The notes under the pieces were generated by a model, which saw only the letters and a list, made by a program, of their open reading frames with translations, did not search any database and had not been told where the DNA came from. The position numbers were made by a program, and so were the translations under genes. A DNA stretch of 64,000 bases from positions 115,395-179,394 of the forward strand of contig JAWLAT010000009.1 in the NCBI GenBank assembly GCA_041395325.1, given 5' to 3'. Shown here piece by piece: positions 52,594-61,408 of this stretch (positions are counted from its first letter, which is position 1; every line of letters begins with the position of its first letter). Source of the DNA: JAWLAT01 sp041395325 (GTDB lineage Bacteria; Pseudomonadota; Gammaproteobacteria; Xanthomonadales; SZUA-5).

Positions 52594-53568
52594 ATGCTAC
52601 GGTGCCACAATTTCCAGCCGTTTCTGTTCGCGACGAACTTCTGCGGGAGCGCGTCCAGGGCCCTGGTGTTCAAGAGCGAAAGCACGCAGTTCTCACGATT
52701 TCAGTTCTACAGGTCCCCATGGGCCGTTCCGGGAAACCGAACTCTCGCCCAGAACTGTCTCTCAACTGTGCTCTCAAACCTCGGTGACCTCAATGGCGAC
52801 GGGCTTGATGAATTGCTTTTTGGCGGAATGCCAAATCCGAGGGTTGTTCCCGGGAACGCTTCAATATGCAATGGGGTTGGATTCAATTGCGATTCTGGCT
52901 GGGTGATTATCAATGGAGGGCAGGGAGTACAGGAAGGTTTGAGCATGGGTGACATGAATGGCGATCTGCGAAACGACGCTGCCATTAAGCGATCGCCACT
53001 CGTACACGTTGTTTTTGGCCGGAATGGTGATATTGACCCCTTGGATCTCGCTAATCTAGCGCCGCCGACAGGCTTCAATATAGTAGCGCCCAGTTTCGAC
53101 CTGGCCGGCTCAGGGGACCTGGATGGCGACGGATTGTCGGACTTGATCCTCAATCTTTCTAGCACACAGGGTGCGATCGCCGTCGTATTCGGCTCAGAAT
53201 CCCCGGCCGAGACCATTGATCTTTCGATTCCAAATGATAGCCATGCCGTTATTATTGGAGCAACAGCGATGGAGGGGTTTGGCGCAGATGTTGTCGTCAT
53301 GGGTGACCACAACGGAGATGGGATAAGCGACGCCTATATACGTTCCGCAGCCGACGCCCACATAGTTTTCGGCACCTCTTCGCGATGGCAGCCTGGTACC
53401 TCGGACAGTTTGATGGCCCATGCAGTAGCCATAACCGGATTGCCGTCGAATCACTCCGCGCAGGCTCTGGACTTCAATGGGGATGGTCTTACAGATTTGC
53501 TGCTCGACGGTCGCGTAGTTGTCTATGGTCGGGGCTGGGAGCTGTTTTCGGATTCCTTCGAAGATTAA
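52594..53568 (+). CDS. FG-GAP (integrin-alpha-like) repeat protein, 5' end uncertain
   Basis: The product of up to 324 residues carries calcium-loop FG-GAP motifs D-x-N-G-D-G-x-x-D: GDLNGDGLDELLFGG (about 68), GDMNGDLRNDAA, GDLDGDGLSDLIL (about 175), GDHNGDGISDAYI (about 242), DFNGDGLTDLLL (about 298). The end YGRGWELFSDSFED is a variant of the F-x-D-G-F-E export-associated tail. No signal peptide is present at the 52594 start, and the preceding 450 bases contain overlapping interrupted frames, so the true N-terminus is probably lost or frameshifted. GC is clearly lower than in core genes, suggesting transfer. It lies between a RAYT-B right end and a RAYT-A left end. Possible surface or extracellular binding role. 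Confidence 0.6.
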   Translation: MLRCHNFQPFLFATNFCGSASRALVFKSESTQFSRFQFYRSPWAVPGNRTLAQNCLSTVLSNLGDLNGDGLDELLFGGMPNPRVVPGNASICNGVGFNCDSGWVIINGGQGVQEGLSMGDMNGDLRNDAAIKRSPLVHVVFGRNGDIDPLDLANLAPPTGFNIVAPSFDLAGSGDLDGDGLSDLILNLSSTQGAIAVVFGSESPAETIDLSIPNDSHAVIIGATAMEGFGADVVVMGDHNGDGISDAYIRSAADAHIVFGTSSRWQPGTSDSLMAHAVAITGLPSNHSAQALDFNGDGLTDLLLDGRVVVYGRGWELFSDSFED

Positions 53569-53763
53569 GGCGCCTGAAAGCCCACACAAAGATCGGGTGC
53601 CCACTGAGCTCAAGGCAATCCGGGCAACTTCCGCTTTTCCAACAATCGGCGGGGTTGCGATACGTAACTGGGACACGCAAACCCTCCCAAGCAGATTAAT
53701 CCGTCGCAAACCGACGCCATTTGCCGGCAGACGCTGCTCAGATGATGCGGCACGCTGTGCTTC

Positions 53764-54798
53764 ATGACCACTGCGAGATCAGCGATTGCGCCGCCTGGCT
53801 CGGCGGGCTACTACCACTGTGTCAGCCGCTGTGTGCGGCGGGCATGGCTGTGTGGAATGGATTGGCTGACCGGCAAATCCTACGACCATCGCCGCGACTG
53901 GGTCGTGGTGCGAGTGAACGAACTGGCTTCGATCTTCGCGGTGCGGGTGCTGGCCTATGCGGCGATGTCCAACCATCTTCATCTGGCGTTGGAGTTTGAC
54001 CCAGCCTGGGTGGAACAATGGTCCGATGTCGAATGCCTGGACCGCTGGCAGCGGCTGTACTGTCCGGCTGATTACTCGGAGCAGCAGAAGGTCAACCGCC
54101 TGACCGCTTGGCTGTGCCAACCCGAACGTATCGCGCAGATTCGCCAGCGTCTGGCTTCGGTCAGCGAGTTCATGAAGTGCTTGAACGAGCACATCGCCAG
54201 ATTGGCCAATCTCGAAGACGGATGCACGGGCCGCTTCTGGGAAGGCAGGTTCAAGTGCCAACGGCTGCTGGATGAGCAGGCCGTGTTGTCAGCGATGGTG
54301 TACGTGGACTTGAACCCGATCAGAGCAGCGATGGCGCCTGATCTGGAGTCCAGCGACTACACCTCGATCCAGCAGCGGCTCCGTGAGACAGCCGAGCGCT
54401 TGGGTGATGTGGACAAGCTGCTCAAACCCGTCGCTGGCGTGCCGGGTGAACTGGCGCTCGGGATCTCGCTGCGCCACTACCTTGGACTGGTCTACTGGAC
54501 TGGGCGGGTCATGCACCCGACCAAGCGCGGCAAGATCGAGGGAACTGCACCTTCGGTGCTCGATGTGTTGGATCTTCGCGAGAACGGCGAGCAACGACCG
54601 GCACTGCTGGACCGATTTGCGCTCTCCGTCCGCGCCTGGACCCACCAGGTCAAAGGCACCGAATCGGACTTCTACCGAGTGATCGGCGCCGCCGAGCAGA
54701 TCCTGGACTACGCTGAAGACATCGGTCAGCGTTGGCTACAGGGCATCGGTGTGGCTCGACTGCTCAATGAGCGGCGGGCGAGGCCCAAACCGGTCTAG
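53764..54798 (+). CDS. REP-associated tyrosine transposase (RAYT), Y1/HUH family
   Basis: A product of 344 residues, the only intact transposase in the window. The N-terminal Y1_Tnp domain reads GYYHCVSRCVRRAWLCG (about 14-30) and AYAAMSNHLHLALEFDP with the metal-binding H-x-H at about residues 71-73. Next come GRFWEGRFKCQRLLDEQAV (about 160-178) and VYVDLNPIRAAM (about 183-194); the latter Y-x-x-x-N-P-x-R-A is a RAYT hallmark that I infer contains or flanks the nucleophilic Tyr. The C-terminal about 140 residues (LRETAERLGDVDKLLKPVAG to GQRWLQGIGVARLLNERRA) are an extension. It should nick single-stranded DNA at nearby palindromes. The copies, fossils and hairpins around it are its plausible products. 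Confidence 0.88.
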   Translation: MTTARSAIAPPGSAGYYHCVSRCVRRAWLCGMDWLTGKSYDHRRDWVVVRVNELASIFAVRVLAYAAMSNHLHLALEFDPAWVEQWSDVECLDRWQRLYCPADYSEQQKVNRLTAWLCQPERIAQIRQRLASVSEFMKCLNEHIARLANLEDGCTGRFWEGRFKCQRLLDEQAVLSAMVYVDLNPIRAAMAPDLESSDYTSIQQRLRETAERLGDVDKLLKPVAGVPGELALGISLRHYLGLVYWTGRVMHPTKRGKIEGTAPSVLDVLDLRENGEQRPALLDRFALSVRAWTHQVKGTESDFYRVIGAAEQILDYAEDIGQRWLQGIGVARLLNERRARPKPV

Positions 54799-54815
54799 TT
54801 GACGCGATGAGTGCA

Positions 54816-54837
54816 GCCGCCGACATGGATCGGTGGC
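54816..54837. repeat. RAYT-associated hairpin, copy 2
   Basis: GCCGCCGA-CATGGA-TCGGTGGC, 17 bases after the intact transposase stop; one stem pair is a G-T wobble. Confidence 0.75.
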
Positions 54838-55059
54838 TGAGTCGTGCCTCGAACATGGGACTACGTGGGTCCAGAGCAGCACTTGGCCGCAGATCGACCG
54901 ATCTGGTCTTCACCGACCCAAGCGATCCACCTTATTGCGCGCTATTCGCATGAACCTCAGACGTGCCGCTGAGAGCGCGGGTGTCCTCGGTGTCGTCGAG
55001 CGACAGCTGGAGGGAAGGTTGGTTGGGTGTACCAGTCCAAGGCATGGCGGGAAAGCGCG

Positions 55060-55338
55060 CATGTCCCAGGCTTCCGCACCTTCGGTGCCCGATGTGTTGG
55101 ATCTTCGCGAGAACGGTGAGCAACGACCGGCACTGCTGGACCGATTTGTGCTCTCCGACCGCGCCTGGACCCGCCAGGTCAAAGGCACCGAATCGGACTT
55201 CTACCGAGTGATCGGCGCCGCCGAGCGGATCCTGGACTACGCTGAAGACATCGGTCAGCGTTGGCTGCAGGGCATCGGTGTGGTTCGACTACTCAATGAG
55301 CAGCGGGCGAAGCCCAAACCGGTCAGATTGACGCGATG
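55060..55338 (+). pseudogene. RAYT-A C-terminal fragment (copy 3)
   Basis: After a 70-base unrelated joint, ASAPSVPDVLDLRENGEQRP starts an open stretch of about 92 codons nearly identical to the last quarter of the intact transposase (to GQRWLQGIGVVRLLNEQRAK). It is followed by the same hairpin and 3' block (to about 55515). A truncated tandem copy. The rest of 54991-55702 contains the inverted repeat listed separately and no gene. Confidence 0.8.
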
Positions 55339-55344
55339 AGAGCA

Positions 55345-55366
55345 GCCGCCGACATGGATCGGCGGC
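55345..55366. repeat. RAYT-associated hairpin, copy 3
   Basis: GCCGCCGA-CATGGA-TCGGCGGC, perfect stem just after the truncated RAYT copy. Confidence 0.75.
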
Positions 55367-55557
55367 TGAGTCGTGCCTCGAACATGGGACTACGTGCGTC
55401 CAGAGCAGCTATTGGCCGCAGATCGACTGATCTGGTCTTCACCGACCCAAGTAATCCACCTTAATGCGAGCTATTCGCACCAACGTCAGGCGCGCCGCTG
55501 AGAGTGCGGGTGTCCTCGTTGTCCCTGTCCTCGTTGTCCCTGGGCACGAGCTCCGCG

Positions 55558-55635
55558 CGCACCCCAAGGAAGCCCCCAGACTACGAAAAAGCCGTCAGCT
55601 GGGGGTTGAGTGGGGGGAGGCGTCCATGTATGTCC
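55558..55635 (+). repeat. 78-bp inverted repeat, left copy (IR-L)
   Basis: It matches the reverse complement of 56693-56770 at about 70 of 78 positions. Internally CCCCCAG (55573-55579) pairs with CTGGGGG (55599-55605). The end GGAGGCGTCCATGTATGTCC faces inward. With its partner it brackets a two-gene cassette. Confidence 0.85.
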
Positions 55636-55702
55636 CAGGCATCGCCCACCCGCCCCCGCGCCGATTGGACGAAGCCCTTGAGCAGGGATATGCTATTGCA
55701 CC

Positions 55703-56050
55703 ATGATCGCAATTTCTAATTTGGAATTTAAGATGATAGAAGTATTTACTGCTACTACGGAGTTCAGTGACATGAGCTGTCTGTATGTAGAGGCGGGCAC
55801 TAACTGTCCCAAGGGTGGCGACTCTGGAGCAGGAGGCCGCACCATTTTCAGGCTACGCAACGGTGGAGGCACCGATCTTAGAATCGGTGTAAACGGTAAT
55901 ACGCCTCAGGAAGCGGAGGAGATCGAGATTGTTCTTGGCGGTGATTCAGAATGCCGTACGCTTATCAAGGCGTTTCAATTTGCTCTACGGACTCTCCGAG
56001 CACAGCATACGGCAAATGAACTCACAGAGAATCCTCGAGCCGTCACTTGA
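55703..56050 (+). CDS. Unknown protein, cassette gene 1
   Basis: The product has 115 residues from the ATG at 55703, or 105 from an internal ATG at 55733 (MIEVFTATTEFSDMSCLYVE). The ribosome site is weak for both. It is beta-rich with three cysteines (SCLYVE, TNCPKGG, SECRTLIKAF), a glycine-rich turn (GGDSGAGGRTIF) and a C-terminal helix. There is no signal peptide or membrane segment. AT-rich codon use contrasts with the surrounding genome. No family recognised. It sits within the 78-bp inverted repeats, 78 bases before the second cassette gene. Confidence 0.6.
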   Translation: MIAISNLEFKMIEVFTATTEFSDMSCLYVEAGTNCPKGGDSGAGGRTIFRLRNGGGTDLRIGVNGNTPQEAEEIEIVLGGDSECRTLIKAFQFALRTLRAQHTANELTENPRAVT

Positions 56051-56128
56051 AGCCAAATGACCAACAGGGGTTTCTACGTGTTCGCAGTGGCCATACTCGC
56101 AAGAGCGCCGGTCTGGAGAAGATGACAA

Positions 56129-56662
56129 ATGAGCATTCGTCGCATTATCGCTGCACAATCGCTACTACTGATCCTAGCGCTACCTGCGCACGCAGCTGAC
56201 CGGATGGTTGACATCAAGGGCATCACACTTGGGATGTCACGTGAACGCGTCTCATCCACACTGGCGGCAAGTGAGATAACCTGTAACAAGGTAAGCACTG
56301 GTCATGCTGACATTGGCTGCACGCACAGAACGACTCTGGCCGGGGCAGACGCTCTATTTGTCGTTATGTACTCCAAGGGTGCTGTTGCAAGCGTGCATGC
56401 TCAGTTGAAACCCAGTGATTGGCAGTCGGTCTTCCCTGCGCTTGAAAAGAAGTTTGGTAAACCGACTCGCGCCGATCGGCGCACCCTGCGAAACGCTTTT
56501 GGTGCAGAGTTCGTCTCGAACGACGCGGTCTGGATTATCGGTGAATCGAGCATTATCGCGAGGCAGTATTTCAAGTTCGACCAAGCGGTGGTTTGGCTCG
56601 TTTCGTCTGAGGAGTTGAGACAAGCCGAGGAAGACGAACGAGCCGCTCAGGACGATCTGTAG
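56129..56662 (+). CDS. Unknown exported protein, cassette gene 2
   Basis: The product has 177 residues with a signal peptide (MSIRRIIAAQSLLLILALPA-HAA, A-x-A cleavage). The mature part opens MVDIKGITLGMSRERVSSTL, a pattern seen in small periplasmic proteins where G-x-x-L-G-M-x-x-x-x-V precedes a helix. Two cysteines (ITCNKV, DIGCTH) could form a disulphide. The middle LKKSDW-like segment (KPSDWQSVFPALEKKFGKPT) resembles a 'compare two peptides' repeat fold, but I would not assign a function. The C-terminus is acidic and helical. AGAAGATG lies upstream of the ATG. Lower GC than the core; cargo of the inverted-repeat cassette. Confidence 0.7.
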   Translation: MSIRRIIAAQSLLLILALPAHAADRMVDIKGITLGMSRERVSSTLAASEITCNKVSTGHADIGCTHRTTLAGADALFVVMYSKGAVASVHAQLKPSDWQSVFPALEKKFGKPTRADRRTLRNAFGAEFVSNDAVWIIGESSIIARQYFKFDQAVVWLVSSEELRQAEEDERAAQDDL

Positions 56663-56692
56663 GGCGCCGCGCTTGGGAGAGAGATAAACTTC

Positions 56693-56770
56693 GGACATAC
56701 ATGGACGCCTCCCCCCGCTCAACCCCCAGATGACAGCTTCTCCGTGGTCTGGGGGCTTCCTCAGGGTGCG
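56693..56770 (-). repeat. 78-bp inverted repeat, right copy (IR-R)
   Basis: Reverse-complement partner of 55558-55635. AACCCCCAG and CTGGGGGCTT inside can pair as in IR-L although the loop between them differs, so the stem is conserved. Confidence 0.85.
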
Positions 56771-56928
56771 TACTGGCCTCGTGGCCACACGCTACCGGCC
56801 AGCCTTCGCGCATTGATCTCGCCACCCAGATTGGTACCGTCGATCCGAAGGCAGCCGCCCAACTGCCGCGAAGCTTCCTGCGACGTCGTGGTGACTTGCC
56901 GGGCATTTTCGGACCACCGATTACTTGG

Positions 56929-57055
56929 GTTGCGAAACCACTCCATGCTCAAGCACTCGTCGCGGAACTTGCCGTTTAGACTCTCGACAGTGGCATTCTG
57001 CCAAGGCTTGCCCGGGTCGATGAAGGCCGTCCTGACACCAATTGCAGTTGACCCA
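56929..57055 (-). pseudogene. IS3-family transposase (OrfB) fragment
   Basis: On the minus strand this reads TAFIDPGKPWQNATVESLNG then KFRDECLSMEWFRN, the end of the DDE integrase core of IS3-group OrfB (the E in V-E-S-L-N-G is the catalytic Glu). Both ends are cut: only about 40 residues remain. It touches the 3' end of the restriction gene, suggesting a past insertion there. The interval 56771-56928 shows nothing else recognisable. Confidence 0.75.
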
Positions 57056-57061
57056 ACTCGC

Positions 57062-57853
57062 CTACCCAGCCGCCAACATCCTCCCAGCGAACTCCCTGAA
57101 CAAGTTGTGCGGGCTCGTTGCACTTGACAGGGCGACGTGCTCCCGTTCGCCTCCTGAGGTCAAGACCAGCGCCGCAGCCGCGTAGAGCTGGCGCTCCACC
57201 AATCGCTCACAGAGGATCCGATACCGCTCTGCATAGGAGGCGTTGCGAAACTCCTGAAATACCTTGAAATGCGGTTCTCGCACGGACACCGGGGCGCGCG
57301 ATGCGGCGCAGTCTTCAAGCAACATCAGCCAGCCGAGGAATGGCGGTCGCGGATCACTGATCAAGTCTGGGTTCAGCAGGCTCACCGGGGTTTCGTAGGC
57401 CGTGGGTTCGGCAACGCGCAGGCCATCTCCGCGGGGGCCATCACTGAAGGCCCGGTGGTGGTGGGCGACCCACAGGTCTGCTGCCGAGCCAATCACTTCC
57501 TCGCTGCGGTTGTTTAGATTGTTGCCGAAGGAGCCAACCTGCGATTTGAACTCGAAGACTGCCAGCAAGCGGCGCTTGTGGACCACCAGAACATCCCAAT
57601 TCTTGGTGGCCCGAAAATACCCAGGCAAGACCAACTGAGGTGTTCTGGAATGAACACTTTCGTCTGAAGTCCACAATGACGCGCCACTTCGCGCACCAGT
57701 CGACGATCCGTTCATGTTCTGACCGATAACCACGGCATCCTCGGGTCCCGCCCTGCTCTGCTTGACCTTGGACGAGCCACGGGTAGCCCAGAATTGCGTG
57801 ATGGCATCGCTTAGGCGCGTGTCGAAATTCGGTGGAAGCAGTTCTGGCTTCAT
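57062..57853 (-). CDS. PaeR7I/XhoI-type type II restriction endonuclease
   Basis: A product of 263 residues (PaeR7I and XhoI are about 246). Characteristic stretches are QFWATRGSSKVKQ (about 25), VVIGQNMNGS (about 45), VLPGYFRATKNWDVLVVHKR, and LLAVFEFKSQVGSFGNNLNN followed by RSEEVIGSAADLW (about 95-135). The core D-x-x-V ... E-F-K is the PD-(D/E)xK active site. REPHFKVFQEFRNASYAERY near residue 205 is also typical. Expected cleavage site: CTCGAG, from family knowledge. The ATG at 57853 overlaps the methylase stop (ATGA, 57850-57853), so the nuclease is translated after the methylase. The gene ends next to an IS3 fragment; the C-terminus appears complete. Confidence 0.85.
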   Translation of the reverse strand: MKPELLPPNFDTRLSDAITQFWATRGSSKVKQSRAGPEDAVVIGQNMNGSSTGARSGASLWTSDESVHSRTPQLVLPGYFRATKNWDVLVVHKRRLLAVFEFKSQVGSFGNNLNNRSEEVIGSAADLWVAHHHRAFSDGPRGDGLRVAEPTAYETPVSLLNPDLISDPRPPFLGWLMLLEDCAASRAPVSVREPHFKVFQEFRNASYAERYRILCERLVERQLYAAAALVLTSGGEREHVALSSATSPHNLFREFAGRMLAAG

Positions 57854-59619
57854 TCGGTCTGCGCTCGGTGCTTTTGGCTCGTGACTTGCGCTTGAGTGGC
57901 GATCTGCTGCACCAGCTGGCCATCGGAATGACTGAGGCCGAAGAGCTCGAAGACAGGGCGATCCAGGGCGCTTGTGTCCTCGTCGTCCGCCAGCGCAATC
58001 AAGCGACTTCGAAGCTGCTCGGAAACATCCGTCCAGTGCGGCAGGCGCAGCCGACGCAGATATTGCGCTTGAAAACGCAGAAAGCCACCGGCCATCCGGG
58101 TGCAATAGGTCGCGACGATCGTCACGCTCAGCGACGAGCGCAGCACGCAACGCAAGGCGCGCAGATCCCAATCGCGGCTGGTGATGAAATACAGATTGTG
58201 ATGTGGGTAGTAGCGGCCTTCATCGATGACGAAGGTCGCCTCTCCCTTGATGTCGGGTACCAGCAGCTTGGGAACTCGCACGAGTTCCGGATAGATCCGG
58301 TCGATCGTGCGATACCAGCCTTCGCCACTGCGCTTGGCGACATGTCGTCCGGCGACGGCGTCGTAGTGTCGGTACAGATAGCTGGCGAAGCGCGGGTAGC
58401 GCTCCAGATCTGCCAGTGAGCCATCGGCCTCGAAGGGATTGACGATGCCCTTGCCGTTCCAGCGGATACGCCCCTGCACTAGATCGCGCGCCATGACCAG
58501 TGGCAGCTTGCGTTCCGACTCGACAGGCAGATCTTCGAGTTCGTCGATGAACACTCGGTCACAGCCTGTGGCCACGCCGATGCCGACCTTGCACCCGGCT
58601 TCTTCAAGCAAGGGAAATCTGGATTCCAGACGGCGTAGCAGTCGCAATCTGGGCAAGTCGTCGAGCAGCCAGGGTCCGTCCCCGGTCAGGCTACAGAGTG
58701 CAATCTCTTCAATGCTCTTCTGCAGTTTGACCGCCAGAAGGTTCTGCACGGCGTGGCTCAGTCCCAGCCGTCGAAGTTCGACGCCCTTGGTCACCCGCGT
58801 TGGGGGGCGTGGGGCGCTCGGATCACTTGGGCGTTCGATGATAGTGATGGCTGGATAGGCGATGACCTCACTCTGGAAGGCATCGACACCTTCCATGTCC
58901 AGGAAATGAAGAAGGGCGAAGTCCTTGCCGATCTTGGCTCTCAAGGGTCCGCCATAGCGGTTCTTGATCCATCGATTGGCACAGATGAATCCCAACCGTC
59001 CACCGGGCACGAGGAGGTCCAGGGCGCGCTCGTAGAAGGGTATGTACAGATCCGCGCGATCGAATAGCGTACGAAAGCGCGACCGGTATTCGGCCAACAG
59101 GGCGGCTGGAATGCGCTCCTGGCGAACGTAAGGCGGGTTGCCAACGACCACATCGAACTCGTGTGGCAGATAGGCCAATAGAAAGTCGTCGCAAACCAGC
59201 CAGCGATCGCAAAGGGCGTCGGCGGTCGCTGTTCCGATGCCGGCGGTACAGAGTCGCTTTCTGATCGCGGAGCGCACCTCGTCGACACTCTCTCGATGCA
59301 GCTCGACGGCGCGCACTGCGTCCGTGAGATCCGGCAGCGCAGTCTCTGCAACGCCGCCGTCGCGACGCCACGCTTCCAGCAGACGTTCCACAGCAAGAAG
59401 CAGGAAGTCGCCCCTACCAAAGGCGGGTTCCAGCAAGCGCAATCGATGCAGGGCGCGATCTCCGGTGTACCCCGCCAGATCCAGGATGGCCGCCGCCACT
59501 TCTGGGCGTGTGAACACCGCGCCTCGTTCTGTCTCGGCCTCTCCCGCCAGCAGATCCAGCGCCGAGTTGATGTCGGCAGCGCGATGAGCCGAGCCGAAGA
59601 CGTCCAGGAGTGAGTTCAT
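57850..59619 (-). CDS. N6-adenine DNA methyltransferase of the PaeR7I-like system
   Basis: A product of 589 residues, Eco57I-like gamma class. AdoMet motif I is LRLLEPAFGRGDFLLLAVER (about residue 62), motif IV FDVVVGNPPYVRQERIP (N-P-P-Y, about residue 155). The C-terminal target-recognition half includes IRWNGKGIVNPFEADG and YYPHHNLYFITSRDWDLRAL. It methylates adenine in the site cut by the partner nuclease and so protects the host. The start at 59619 (MNSLLDVFGSAHRAADINSA) was chosen over an earlier frame opening at 59673. No control (C) protein gene is seen. CTCGAG occurs in the window (for example 5688, 11882, 17299, 18940), so methylation would be needed. Confidence 0.88.
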   Translation of the reverse strand: MNSLLDVFGSAHRAADINSALDLLAGEAETERGAVFTRPEVAAAILDLAGYTGDRALHRLRLLEPAFGRGDFLLLAVERLLEAWRRDGGVAETALPDLTDAVRAVELHRESVDEVRSAIRKRLCTAGIGTATADALCDRWLVCDDFLLAYLPHEFDVVVGNPPYVRQERIPAALLAEYRSRFRTLFDRADLYIPFYERALDLLVPGGRLGFICANRWIKNRYGGPLRAKIGKDFALLHFLDMEGVDAFQSEVIAYPAITIIERPSDPSAPRPPTRVTKGVELRRLGLSHAVQNLLAVKLQKSIEEIALCSLTGDGPWLLDDLPRLRLLRRLESRFPLLEEAGCKVGIGVATGCDRVFIDELEDLPVESERKLPLVMARDLVQGRIRWNGKGIVNPFEADGSLADLERYPRFASYLYRHYDAVAGRHVAKRSGEGWYRTIDRIYPELVRVPKLLVPDIKGEATFVIDEGRYYPHHNLYFITSRDWDLRALRCVLRSSLSVTIVATYCTRMAGGFLRFQAQYLRRLRLPHWTDVSEQLRSRLIALADDEDTSALDRPVFELFGLSHSDGQLVQQIATQAQVTSQKHRAQTE

Positions 59620-59683
59620 GCCGATAGGGTGAGGTTCGCTGGCTGGGACTGCAAGACCCTCCTGAAGATCCACGTCGCGCCCA

Positions 59684-61144
<1,461 letters not shown>

Positions 61145-61182
61145 GGGTCTAGTTCCAGTTGCCTGTTCCAGTAGCGGAGAGC

Positions 61183-61405
61183 CAGTTCCAGTAGCCAGTT
61201 CCAGTAGCCAGTTGAAAAGATCGCGAGCGAGCTCGCTCCCACTGAGCGCCGGTGGACTGCTCGCGAAAGTGGAGTCGCGACGCGGCCTGATGCTGACGCT
61301 CAATCGCCTGCAGGGCGGGCTCACACACGCCTCGACCAGTTCTCCAGCAACCCTTGGCCCGCTCTGGCGGCTCCAACTGGCGACTGGAACTGGCCACTGG
61401 AACTG
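61183..61405. repeat. 32-bp inverted repeats with internal REP-like palindrome
   Basis: 61183-61214 and the reverse complement of 61374-61405 agree at 30 of 32 bases; each arm is itself two CAGTTCCAGTrGC-like units. Between them GAGCGAGCTCGCTC (61225-61238) is a perfect palindrome within TCGCGAGCGAGCTCGCTCCC, similar to REP cores known in Pseudomonas. It fills the spacer between preA and the permease gene; no gene is seen. Confidence 0.7.
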
Positions 61406-61408
61406 CTT

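Larger units (their letters stand above)
53662..54990 (+). mobile_element. RAYT-A element, copy 2 (intact transposase)
   Basis: It begins ACGTAACTGGGACACGC, identical to copy 1 for the whole 102-bp 5' flank. It contains the intact transposase and, downstream, the conserved hairpin and 3' block (CGAACATGGGACTACGTG, CAGATCGACCGATCTGGTC) ending near GCGGGTGTCCTCGGTGTCG. The sequence just outside on the left differs from copy 1, so 53662 is the boundary. Confidence 0.75.

Noticed and set aside
55558..56770. Integron attC sites around the two cassette genes
   Set aside because: GTTGAGT in the repeat fits the GTTRRRY core, but no matching RYYYAAC lies at the other end of the repeat, the two copies are inverted instead of direct, and no integrase is seen.
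37196..57060. A prophage
   Set aside because: No capsid, terminase, portal, tail or phage integrase gene was found; the mobile content is RAYT, IS5, IS3 and repeat-bounded units.
57850..59619. Type IIG (fused) restriction-methylation enzyme
   Set aside because: The protein has only methylase motifs and a target-recognition region; no PD-(D/E)xK head is present, and a separate nuclease gene follows.
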